Shown: positions 14,436 to 21,402 of the stretch, piece by piece | Layout of the letters: each line of letters begins with the position of its first letter | Position numbering within the stretch: position 1 is the stretch's first letter | Assembly (NCBI GenBank): GCA_023426375.1 | Contig: JAFAAV010000016.1 | Location: forward strand, 1 to 22,913 | DNA: 22,913 nt | Direction of reading: 5' to 3' | Origin: Actinomycetes bacterium | GTDB lineage: Bacteria > Actinomycetota > Actinomycetes > Actinomycetales > Micrococcaceae | Notes under the pieces: model-generated | The model's database searches: none | The model's input: only the letters and a program-made list of their open reading frames with translations | Told to the model about the DNA's origin: nothing | Made by a program: the position numbers and the translations under genes

Positions 14436-15350
14436 ATGGTGATTGCCGTAGTTTGCCCGGGTCAGGGCTCCCAGAAACCAGGTTTCCTCCGCGAATGGCT
14501 GACCGTGGACGGTGTGCCAGAGCATGTGGCGCAGTTGTCCGAGGCCGCCGGGCTCGATCTCGCCCATTACGGCACCGAGGCTGACGAGGAAACCATCAAG
14601 GACACCGCTGTCGCGCAGCCCTTGATCGTGGCCGCCGGGCTGGTGGCCGGTCGGCTTCTGGCCGATGCCTGGAATGACCGCGACGACATCGTGTTCGCCG
14701 GCCACTCCGTCGGTGAAATCACCGCAGCCGCGCTGTCTGGTGTACTCAGTGAAGCCGACGCCATGCGCTTCGTCCGCGTGCGCGCCACGGAAATGGCCCA
14801 GGCCGCCGCGGCGACACCCACCGGCATGGCCGCAGTCCTGGGTGGCAAGGCCGACGACGTCGCCGCGGCCATCGCAGCCGCCGGCACCTCCCCCGCCAAC
14901 GCCAACGGTGGTGGGCAGGTGGTGGCCGCCGGAACCCTGGAGCAGTTGGAAGCACTCAAGGAGAATCCCCCGGCCCGTGCCAAGGTGATTCCCCTCAAGG
15001 TGGCCGGGGCGTTCCACACCCAACACATGGCCCCCGCGCTGGATCCCTTGCGTGAGCTCGCACCGCAGCTCACCGCGCAGGACCCCGAACACACGTTGCT
15101 GACCAATTTCGACGGTTCGGTGATCAACTCGGGAACTGCAGTACTCGAGTCTCTCGTCGAACAGGTCTGCCGCCCCGTCCGCTGGGACGCGTGCATGGAC
15201 ACCATGGCCGAGCTGGACGTTGATCGACTCATCGAGCTCCCACCGGCCGGTACCCTGGCCGGACTCGCCAAGCGCGGCTTGAAGTCTGCCCAGGCAACTG
15301 CGGTGAATGAGCCCGGGGATCTGGATGCGGTCCGGAGTATTCTGAGCTAA
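14436..15350 (+). CDS. fabD: Malonyl-CoA:ACP transacylase
   Basis: FabD moves malonyl from CoA to ACP, supplying the extender for fatty acid elongation. The 304-residue protein has VCPGQGSQKPGF (6-17), the nucleophile Ser91 in GHSVGE (89-94), RVRATEMAQ with the substrate-carboxylate arginine, NANGGGQVVAAG (155-166) and the catalytic His194 in GAFHTQHM. The start is ATG 14436 or the adjacent GTG 14439; GGTGAAATGGG upstream offers only a weak ribosome site. The gap to fabH is 63 bases with no terminator. First gene of the fab operon, preceded by the fasR gene and the dyad. Confidence 0.95.
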   Translation: MVIAVVCPGQGSQKPGFLREWLTVDGVPEHVAQLSEAAGLDLAHYGTEADEETIKDTAVAQPLIVAAGLVAGRLLADAWNDRDDIVFAGHSVGEITAAALSGVLSEADAMRFVRVRATEMAQAAAATPTGMAAVLGGKADDVAAAIAAAGTSPANANGGGQVVAAGTLEQLEALKENPPARAKVIPLKVAGAFHTQHMAPALDPLRELAPQLTAQDPEHTLLTNFDGSVINSGTAVLESLVEQVCRPVRWDACMDTMAELDVDRLIELPPAGTLAGLAKRGLKSAQATAVNEPGDLDAVRSILS

Positions 15351-15413
15351 TAACGGTGCCTCGCCTTCGCGCAGCACGCAACGGATTCGCACCAGGTAAG
15401 GAGTCAGCCTCTC

Positions 15414-16481
15414 GTGGCGACCATTAAGCAGAACACCCCGAACGCCCATTCCAAGATCTTGGGTATGGGTGCCTACCGTCCTTCCGTGACGGTCACCAAC
15501 GATGACGTGTGCCAGTGGATCGAGTCCTCTGACGAGTGGATCGTCAAGCGCACCGGTATTCACACGCGCAAGCGCGCGCCCAAAGACGTCTCCGTGTTGG
15601 AGATGGCTGAGCACGCCGCCCGTGAAGCGCTGGAGAATGCCGGACTCACCGGTGATCAGTTGAGCACGATCATCGTCTCGACCGTCACTTTCCCCTACAT
15701 GACGCCTTCCCTGGCGGCCAAGCTTGCCGATCGCATCGGTGCGACCCCGGCGGCCGCCTACGACGTGTCCGCGGCTTGCGCCGGCTACTGCTACGGCATC
15801 GCCCAGGCGGATGCTCTGGTGCGCTCCGGCGCGGCCACCAATGTTCTGGTGATTGGAGCAGAGAAGCTTTCTGACGTCATCGACAACGGTGAACGGTCCA
15901 TTTCCTTCCTGCTCGGCGACGGCGCCGGCGCAGCCGTCATCGGTCCCTCGGACGAACCCGGCATCGGCCCCTCCGTCTGGGGTTCGGACGGTTCCAAGTG
16001 GGACGCCATTCGCATGACCCACCCGCTCACGGACATTCGCACCGTGGAGCAGGGCGGCGAACGCACGTTCTCCAAGGACCTCACGGATCCGGAGACCGGT
16101 GAGATGCGCCCGGATGCCACCATGTGGCCCACGCTGCGCCAGGACGGTCAGACCGTGTTCCGCTGGGCTTCCTGGGAAGGCGCACGCGTGGCTCAGGAAG
16201 CGCTCGACGCCGCCGGTTTGGCTCCCGAGGAATTGGCCGCGTTCGTGCCCCACCAGGCCAACATGCGCATCATCGATCAGATGGCCAAGGTGCTCAAACT
16301 GCCCGAGTCGGTCATCATCGCCCGCGACATTGCAGACGCCGGTAACACCTCTGCCGCATCCATCCCATTGGCCACCCACCGTCTGCTTGCGGAGCACCCG
16401 GAATTGTCCGGAAAACCCTCGTTGCAGATCGGTTTCGGAGCGGGTCTGGTTTACGGCGCACAAGTGGTGTTACTGCCCTGA
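15414..16481 (+). CDS. fabH: 3-oxoacyl-ACP synthase III
   Basis: FabH condenses a short acyl-CoA primer with malonyl-ACP and so starts fatty acid chains; in actinobacteria it commonly prefers branched primers. The catalytic triad is visible: Cys122 in SAACAGYCYG, His280 in VPHQANMRI and Asn311 in DAGNTSAAS. RTGIHTRKRA (46-55) holds the CoA-binding RTGI motif. The 355 residues include an insertion of about 20 (roughly 217-237, with KDLTDPETGEMRPD), longer than E. coli FabH (317) and typical of actinobacterial forms. The start is GTG 15414 with AAGGAG about 10 bases upstream. It lies between fabD and acpP. Confidence 0.95.
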   Translation: MATIKQNTPNAHSKILGMGAYRPSVTVTNDDVCQWIESSDEWIVKRTGIHTRKRAPKDVSVLEMAEHAAREALENAGLTGDQLSTIIVSTVTFPYMTPSLAAKLADRIGATPAAAYDVSAACAGYCYGIAQADALVRSGAATNVLVIGAEKLSDVIDNGERSISFLLGDGAGAAVIGPSDEPGIGPSVWGSDGSKWDAIRMTHPLTDIRTVEQGGERTFSKDLTDPETGEMRPDATMWPTLRQDGQTVFRWASWEGARVAQEALDAAGLAPEELAAFVPHQANMRIIDQMAKVLKLPESVIIARDIADAGNTSAASIPLATHRLLAEHPELSGKPSLQIGFGAGLVYGAQVVLLP

Positions 16482-16492
16482 ACCCCCCAGTG

Positions 16493-16520
16493 AGGTGTCG
16501 TAGGGTTAGACCGCACACCT
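16493..16520 (+). promoter_or_regulatory. AGGTGT/ACACCT inverted repeat around a -10-like element, fabH-acpP gap
   Basis: AGGTGT (16493-16498) and ACACCT (16515-16520) flank 16 bases that include TAGGGT (16501-16506), a TANNNT -10 candidate. This could be an internal acpP promoter with an operator, or a weak hairpin ending some fabH transcripts. No clear -35 is seen. The gap to acpP is 152 bases, long for an operon-internal gap. Confidence 0.35.
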
Positions 16521-16597
16521 TATGTTCTTGGATCGTTCCGGAAGTTTCGGTGCGAACCACCGCGACAGCTCACCAGAGCGTCGTCGTTCAATAGCAA

Positions 16598-16614
16598 GGT
16601 CGCGTAGCGCGACC
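16598..16614 (+). promoter_or_regulatory. 5'-leader hairpin immediately before the acpP ribosome-binding site
   Basis: GGTCGCG-TAG-CGCGACC is a perfect 7-bp stem with a three-base loop. It ends four bases before the Shine-Dalgarno region GAGAAAGGAAG (16618-16628). The ribosome site itself stays single-stranded. A stem in this place could stabilise the mRNA or keep the ribosome site open for a very highly expressed protein; this role is inference. Confidence 0.5.
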
Positions 16615-16633
16615 CCAGAGAAAGGAAGCCACC

Positions 16634-16879
16634 ATGGCGAGCAAAGACGAAATCCTGGCCGGCCTGGCAGAGATCGTGAACGAAGAGACCGGCCTGGAGA
16701 CCGAAGCTGTCCAGCTCGACAAGTCCTTCACCGACGATCTCGACATCGACTCGATTTCCATGATGACCATCGTGGTCAACGCTGAAGAGAAGTTCGACGT
16801 GACCATTCCTGACGAAGAGGTCAAGAACCTCAAGACCGTCGAGGACGCCGTCAACTTCATCGACAACGCTCAGGCCTGA
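16634..16879 (+). CDS. acpP: Acyl carrier protein
   Basis: An 81-residue acidic protein that carries growing acyl chains on a 4'-phosphopantetheine attached to Ser40 in the DLDIDSISMM motif (36-45; the DS signature of ACPs). The four-helix pattern is intact, with no hydrophobic signal. Its length equals typical ACPs (78-82); it lacks the C-terminal extension of mycobacterial AcpM. The ATG at 16634 has AAAGGAAG about five bases upstream, one of the best ribosome sites in the window. It lies between fabH and fabF and is bracketed by RNA hairpins on both sides (16598-16614 and 16893-16937). Confidence 0.96.
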   Translation: MASKDEILAGLAEIVNEETGLETEAVQLDKSFTDDLDIDSISMMTIVVNAEEKFDVTIPDEEVKNLKTVEDAVNFIDNAQA

Positions 16880-16892
16880 GCCCCCGATGAAT

Positions 16893-16937
16893 CGCGGCGT
16901 GCCGGGTAGACCCCACCAGGGTCACCCGCACGCCGCG
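16893..16937 (+). terminator. Intercistronic hairpin between acpP and fabF
   Basis: CGCGGCGTG-C-CGGGT-A-GACCC pairs with GGGTC-ACCCG-CACGCCGCG, a 19-bp stem with two single-base bulges and a CACCA loop. It lies 14 bases past the acpP stop. The downstream tail CTTCGTCTACC is not a T-run. It is probably a partial terminator, or a 3'-end stabiliser that lets acpP mRNA accumulate above fabF mRNA. Confidence 0.6.
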
Positions 16938-17011
16938 CTTCGTCTACCGGACCCCTGGCTGCGGCCAGCGACCGGAACCCATGCGATCCCGGACACGAGG
17001 AAGTGCAGATA

Positions 17012-18274
17012 ATGTCCCGCAAAGTAGTTGTCACCGGCTTGGGAGCCATCACCCCCATCGGTGAAAACGTCCAGGAAACCTGGGCCAACGCTCTCAAGGG
17101 CGTCTCCGGTGTTCACGCCCTGGAAAATGACTGGGTCGAACAATACGACTTGGCGGTGCGTATCGGCGCAACCGCCCCCACACCCTCGGAAGAGGCGGTC
17201 TCCCGCGTCCAGGCCAAGCGCTTGGACCCCTCAGGACAGTTCTCCGTAGCCGCCGCGCGCGAAGCCTGGAACGACGCCGGTTTCTCCGGCGACAACGCAG
17301 ACACCAGTGACGAGGTGGACCCCACTCGCGTGGGCGTGGCCTTCGGCACCGGCATCGGTGGTGTGTGGACCCTCTTGGATGCGTGGGACACCATGCAGGC
17401 CAAGGGCGCGCGTCGCGTGAAGCCCATGACCGTCCCCATGCTCATGCCCAACGGCAACGCCTCATCCGTGAGCATGGAATTCAAGGCCCGCGCGTGCGCC
17501 ATCACTCCGGTCTCCGCGTGTGCCTCGGGAACCGAGGCCTTCTACCAGGGCCTCAACCTCATTCGCGAGGGCAAGGCGGACGTGGTGATCGTGGGCGGCG
17601 CCGAAAGCGCCATCCACCCCGTCACCATCGCCGCGTTCAACTCGATGCAGGCCCTGTCGCGTCGTAACGACGACCCCCAGGCCGCTTCCCGCCCGTTCGA
17701 CATCGACCGTGACGGATTCGTCATGGGCGAGGGCGCCGGCGCGTGCATCCTGGAATCCGAGGAGCACGCCAAAGCCCGCGGCGCCAAAATCTACGCCGAG
17801 CTCGCCGGTGCGGGACTCAGCGCGGACGCGCACCACATCACCTCTCCGGCCATCGGCGACGAGGGTGGGCCCGCCCGTGCACTGCGAGAGTCCATGGCCT
17901 CGGGTGGTTTCGAGCCCTCCGACATCAAGCACGTCAACGCGCACGCGACATCCACGCCCGTTGGGGACATCCCGGAGGCTGGTGCCCTGCGCGCGGCCTT
18001 CGGTTCCGAGGTGGACAACATGGCCGTCTCGGCCACCAAGTCCATGACCGGTCACCTGCTAGGAGGTTCCGGAGCCGTGGAAGGTGTGCTCACCATCCTG
18101 GCCCTCAAGCACCGCGTGGCGCCATGCACCATCAACTTGGACAACCAGGACCCGAAGATCGATCTGGACGTTGTGACCACAGCCCGTGATCTTCCCTCGG
18201 GTGACATGGTGGCCATTTCGAACTCGTTCGGCTTCGGCGGACACAACTCCGTGGCGGCCTTCCGTTCCGTCTAG
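17012..18274 (+). CDS. fabF: 3-oxoacyl-ACP synthase II
   Basis: FabF (KAS II) condenses malonyl-ACP with acyl-ACP in each elongation round. The 420-residue protein has Cys170 in VSACASGTEA, His311 in HVNAHATSTPVGD, Lys343 and His348 in ATKSMTGHLLGGSGAVE, and the C-terminal SNSFGFGGHN gatekeeper loop. I chose ATG 17012, eight bases after GAGGAAG; the in-frame GTG at 17003 would overlap that ribosome site. Length is normal (about 412-420). Last gene of the fab operon, followed by a strong terminator. There is only one KAS I/II gene here, unlike the kasA-kasB pair of mycobacteria. Confidence 0.96.
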   Translation: MSRKVVVTGLGAITPIGENVQETWANALKGVSGVHALENDWVEQYDLAVRIGATAPTPSEEAVSRVQAKRLDPSGQFSVAAAREAWNDAGFSGDNADTSDEVDPTRVGVAFGTGIGGVWTLLDAWDTMQAKGARRVKPMTVPMLMPNGNASSVSMEFKARACAITPVSACASGTEAFYQGLNLIREGKADVVIVGGAESAIHPVTIAAFNSMQALSRRNDDPQAASRPFDIDRDGFVMGEGAGACILESEEHAKARGAKIYAELAGAGLSADAHHITSPAIGDEGGPARALRESMASGGFEPSDIKHVNAHATSTPVGDIPEAGALRAAFGSEVDNMAVSATKSMTGHLLGGSGAVEGVLTILALKHRVAPCTINLDNQDPKIDLDVVTTARDLPSGDMVAISNSFGFGGHNSVAAFRSV

Positions 18275-18299
18275 GAGTACTGCCCCGGTTGAATGACAC

Positions 18300-18348
18300 A
18301 GAGCCCCGGCTCGCCCCGCTGACGGAAAGCGATGCGAGCCGGGGCTCT
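18300..18348. terminator. Terminator of the fab operon
   Basis: AGAGCCCCGGCTCGC (18300-18314) pairs perfectly with GCGAGCCGGGGCTCT (18334-18348), 15 bp around a 19-base loop. The tail CTGTTCTGTGTTCTTGTGG is T-rich. An outer ACACAG/CTGTGT could extend the structure. It stands between fabF and the convergent DUF3145 gene. The rest of the 204-base gap (to 18478) holds nothing else I recognise. Confidence 0.85.
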
Positions 18349-18478
18349 CTGTTCTGTGTTCTTGTGGCCTTGGCGCGCGTCAGGGACGCTGGTGCTGTTG
18401 AGTGGGTCCGGGTCCTAGACGTTTATGACGGGTTCCGGGATCAGGGCAGCATAGTCTCCGAATGCGCCGAGACGCGTC

Positions 18479-18982
18479 TCAACTGACGCGGTGCAGCCAG
18501 CGCACGGGAGCGCCCTCTGCCGCGTGGCGGAAGGGCTCCAGCTCTTCGTCCCACGACTCCCCCAGCGCCACCGAGAGCTCGGTCAGGAGCAGAGTGGGAT
18601 CGCCGGCGGCGGCTTCGTACGCGTAGCGGATTCGGTCTTCGCTGACCACGATGTTGCCGGCCACGTCCGTGGTCGCATGAAAGATTCCCAGATCGGGTGT
18701 GAACGACCAGCGAGAGCCGTCATTGCCACGGCTGGGATTTTCCGTGACTTCGAACCGTACTCGGCCGAGAGTGCGCAGCGCCGACGCCAAGAGTGCGCCC
18801 GTGCCAGCGACCCCGGACCACTCGAGCTCTGCGCGCATGGCGCCCGGCTCGGCGTTCTGCGGGGTCCACTCAAGATCTGTTCGCTGTCGCGATACAGATT
18901 CCAGAGCCCACTGGATGTGGGGGCACAGCGCCTGGGGTGCGGAGTGCACATACAGCACTCCGCGGGTGGTGGGTGAAGACAT
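18479..18982 (-). CDS. DUF3145 family protein
   Basis: A 167-residue cytoplasmic protein beginning MSSPTTRGVLYVHSAPQALC and containing HIQWALE (about 22-28), RFEVTENPS (about 75-83) and a central RWSFTPDLGIFHATTD stretch. This is the pattern of DUF3145, a family found in actinobacteria and often located next to the fatty acid synthesis genes. Its function is unknown to me. I chose ATG 18982 because GGAGGAA lies about seven bases upstream, whereas the in-frame ATG at 19000 has no comparable site and would place that ribosome site inside the gene. The stop overlaps the 12-base palindrome GAGACGCGTCTC (18469-18480). It is probably monocistronic, convergent with the fab operon. Confidence 0.87.
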   Translation of the reverse strand: MSSPTTRGVLYVHSAPQALCPHIQWALESVSRQRTDLEWTPQNAEPGAMRAELEWSGVAGTGALLASALRTLGRVRFEVTENPSRGNDGSRWSFTPDLGIFHATTDVAGNIVVSEDRIRYAYEAAAGDPTLLLTELSVALGESWDEELEPFRHAAEGAPVRWLHRVS

Positions 18983-19064
18983 AGCCTGTTCCTCCGTCAT
19001 GTAGGTACGTCTTCCCCAACGCCCTGCACGGAGTCCTTCGGTTCACCACCGCAGACACATTCAG

Positions 19065-19151
19065 TTGTTCAGCAGCCACCATGAGCTCTTCGCGCGGATT
19101 CGAGGCCGGTGGATCAGCTCGCGTGGCTGCTGGCACCCATTGTTCAGTAGC
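19065..19151. repeat. Compound direct/inverted repeat between xerC and the DUF3145 gene
   Basis: TTGTTCAGCAGC (19065-19076) recurs as TTGTTCAGTAGC (19140-19151), 11 of 12 identical. Between them CAGCAGCCAC (19070-19079) pairs perfectly with GTGGCTGCTG (19123-19132). Inner stems GAGCT/AGCTC (19083-19087 with 19116-19120) and CTTCG/CGAGG can stack inside. The 211-base gap (18983-19193) has no other gene. It could be the xerC terminator, a small structured RNA, or the remains of a recombination site. No T-run follows the stem on either strand. Confidence 0.4.
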
Positions 19152-19193
19152 AGAGTGAGCGGGTCAACCTCAATCCGTTGGGCCGCCAACATG

Positions 19194-20165
19194 TCATGCT
19201 CGCGGGTGCGCCTGGGCGTAAGCGTTCTTGAGCCGCTCGACCGACACGTGGGTGTAGATCTGGGTCGTGGCCACCGTGGAGTGCCCCAGCAACTCCTGCA
19301 CGCTTCGCAGGTCCGCTCCCCCGTCCAAGAGGTGTGTCGCTGCACTGTGTCGCAAACTGTGAGGGCCGCTCGCGTGCGTGTCCGGTACGGTGTGCAGGGC
19401 CTCGGCTACGGTTCGACGAGCCACTCGCGCGTCGATCCTGCCACCCCGAGCACCCAGGAAGACGGCCTCGCCGGATTTCTCGGTGGCCACTATCCCCCGA
19501 CGACGCCGCCACAGCTCCAGCGCCTGCCCCGCCCGCTCTCCGTAGGGCACGCGCCGCTGCTTATTTCCCTTGCCGGTTACCGTGATCACCCCGGCGCTGC
19601 GGTCGATGTCCGAGTCGTTAAGGTTGACCACTTCACTGATGCGTGCGCCCGTGGCGTAGAGCATTTCGACCAGTGCCCAGTCCCGCGCGGCCAGGGCCGA
19701 CTGACGATCATCCTCCGCAGGTTGTCGGGCCGTTTCGGCCAGTGCGTCGAGCATGTCGGTCAACGCGGTGGCATTGACGACCTCGGGAAGATGCTGGCCT
19801 TTTTTCGGTCCCTTCAAAGAGGCCGCCGGGTCATGATTCAACCGGCCGTTCTCCACCGCCCACCGACAGAACGTGTGAACCGAGGCGATACCCCGGGACA
19901 CCGAACTGCGGGCCATACCACGTTGGTGCCGCTGCGCGAGCCAGCCCCTGAGGGATTCCCGGTCGAGATCTTCCAGTCCCTTCAGACCGTGAGCCGTCAT
20001 CCACGCGGACAGTTCTTCCAAGTCCCCGACGTACGAGCGGACCGTGTGCTCGCTCCTGGCCTTCTCATGTCGGAGATGGCGAGCAAACGCGGCGATATCG
20101 GAGGTTAGGGCGGTATCCGTCCCAGTGTCCTGCGGCGAGTCATGTGCGGGGTGCTGCGGAGCCAT
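19194..20165 (-). CDS. xerC: Tyrosine recombinase XerC
   Basis: A 323-residue tyrosine recombinase that, with XerD, resolves chromosome dimers at dif. The N-terminal SAM-like core-binding domain spans about 21-108. The catalytic set is complete: Arg175 in ATGARISEVVNL, Lys199 in TGKGNKQRRVPYG, His269 and Arg272 in HSLRHSAATHLL, His295 in LGHSTVATTQIY and Tyr304. The ATG at 20165 lies 26 bases inside the 3' end of dprA; its first 20 residues are not conserved, but no better later start with a ribosome site is seen. It is cotranscribed with comM and dprA, the standard actinobacterial order, which marks it as the housekeeping XerC and not a phage integrase. Confidence 0.93.
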   Translation of the reverse strand: MAPQHPAHDSPQDTGTDTALTSDIAAFARHLRHEKARSEHTVRSYVGDLEELSAWMTAHGLKGLEDLDRESLRGWLAQRHQRGMARSSVSRGIASVHTFCRWAVENGRLNHDPAASLKGPKKGQHLPEVVNATALTDMLDALAETARQPAEDDRQSALAARDWALVEMLYATGARISEVVNLNDSDIDRSAGVITVTGKGNKQRRVPYGERAGQALELWRRRRGIVATEKSGEAVFLGARGGRIDARVARRTVAEALHTVPDTHASGPHSLRHSAATHLLDGGADLRSVQELLGHSTVATTQIYTHVSVERLKNAYAQAHPRA

Positions 20166-21402
20166 TCTTCGAGCCTACTCGGCGCCACCCCAGTAAGGAG
20201 TCGGTGGCCAGACCTCGCGAGCGTAATGTGGACAGCCCTGTCATCACCTCCGTGGGAGACAGCCCGGACACGCGACAAAGGTGGGACGGGTCCGCGTCTT
20301 GACGCAGCGGCAGGGCGTCGTACAGGCGGAGGAGATGAGGTTCCAGCGAGTCCTCCGGTCGCTGGGCCAGGCTGTCCTGTTCGGCCTGGATGCCCACCGT
20401 GGCGTCATTGCCGAGTGGACCGAGCAGTTCCAGGACTTCGGAGCCGTTGTTGACCAGCACCGCGTGGTCCTCACGGATGAGCTTGTGACAACCGGCCGAC
20501 CCACCGCTGAGGACATCACCGGGCACAGCCGCGACATCTCGTGACAGTGATTCGGCGTGGTGCGCGGTATTGAGGGAGCCGGAACGCCAGGCGGCCTCAG
20601 TCACCACCGTGGCACGCGACAGAGCCGCAATGAGCCGGTTACGTTGCAAGAAGCGATAGCGCGTGGGAGAACACCCCAGCGGTACTTCGCTGAGTAGCAA
20701 CCCGTGTTCTTCGATCCTGCTGAGCAGCCCCGCATTGGCACTCGGGTAGAAGCGGTCCACCCCGCACGCCAGGACCGCGACCGTGGGTGGTTCGGATGTA
20801 CCGGCTGTGAGCGCGGCGGAGTGGGCTGCGGCGTCGATACCGTAAGCCCCTCCGGATATGATGCACCATCCCTCTCCACTCACCTGATGGGCGATGTCTC
20901 GGGTCACTGCAGCTCCGTACGCGCTGGCGTTACGGGACCCCACCACGGCCACGCTGTGGCCGAGACCGGCGAGTTTGGTGCGGTCTCCGCGGCCCCAGAG
21001 GGCGGTGGGTCGGCTCAGCCCCAGGTCGTCGAGTTGTTCTGGCCAGTCCGGGTCCTCCGGTATCACCACCCAAGCGCCCAGGGAGTGTACATTCCGGGCA
21101 TCTGTGTCCGGCTCCACCACTGGCAGTCGGGAACGCCACGCCTCGAAGCGAGCCCCCAGGTCGGCCGGTTTGCCGCGCAGGCCCCACGAGGCCATGGCGG
21201 ACTGAACTCTCTGCAGCATCCAGGCCGGCGGAGAGGCATGTGAAGTCACCGTCTCCCACAGAGTGATGGGTCCCAAGCAGTGAAGCAGGGCCATTCCTGC
21301 TCTGTCCGCCGGTTCGAAGATGCGCGCGAGCTGTGTTCTGGCCCGGCGTAGTTCTTCCAGGTGCTCGGAAGAGGATTGATGGTTGGTTGCTGGCGGGTTC
21401 AT
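20140..21402 (-). CDS. dprA: DNA-processing protein DprA
   Basis: DprA binds incoming single-stranded DNA and loads RecA during transformation; many non-competent actinobacteria also keep it. The 420-residue protein has the Rossmann-like core VAVVGSRNASAYG (151-163), IISGGAYGIDAAAH (181-194), VAVLACGVDRFYP (208-220), SEVPLG (238-243), FLQRNRLIAALS (251-262) and VVTEAAWRSGSLNTA (266-280). A variable N-terminal SAM-like region (1-100) and a C-terminal winged helix (about 355-415) flank it. ATG 21402 overlaps the comM stop (ATGA), so translation is coupled; the in-frame start at 21489 would lie deep inside comM. Its 3' end overlaps xerC by 26 bases. Confidence 0.94.
   Translation of the reverse strand: MNPPATNHQSSSEHLEELRRARTQLARIFEPADRAGMALLHCLGPITLWETVTSHASPPAWMLQRVQSAMASWGLRGKPADLGARFEAWRSRLPVVEPDTDARNVHSLGAWVVIPEDPDWPEQLDDLGLSRPTALWGRGDRTKLAGLGHSVAVVGSRNASAYGAAVTRDIAHQVSGEGWCIISGGAYGIDAAAHSAALTAGTSEPPTVAVLACGVDRFYPSANAGLLSRIEEHGLLLSEVPLGCSPTRYRFLQRNRLIAALSRATVVTEAAWRSGSLNTAHHAESLSRDVAAVPGDVLSGGSAGCHKLIREDHAVLVNNGSEVLELLGPLGNDATVGIQAEQDSLAQRPEDSLEPHLLRLYDALPLRQDADPSHLCRVSGLSPTEVMTGLSTLRSRGLATDSLLGWRRVGSKNGSAAPRT

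Noticed and set aside
13281..16463. 1060-codon open frame on the minus strand across fasR, fabD and fabH, including the gaps between them
   Set aside because: It is antisense to three certain genes and its product is rich in Gly, Arg, His and Val without any recognisable domain, as expected from the codon bias of GC-rich genes read on the opposite strand.
18289..18486. 65-codon plus-strand frame just after fabF
   Set aside because: It runs straight through the 15-bp terminator stem at 18300-18348 and has no motif, so it is probably spurious.
19194..20165. xerC as a phage or integron-type integrase
   Set aside because: Its overlap with dprA and its comM-dprA-xerC order are the usual chromosomal arrangement, and its length and motifs fit housekeeping XerC.
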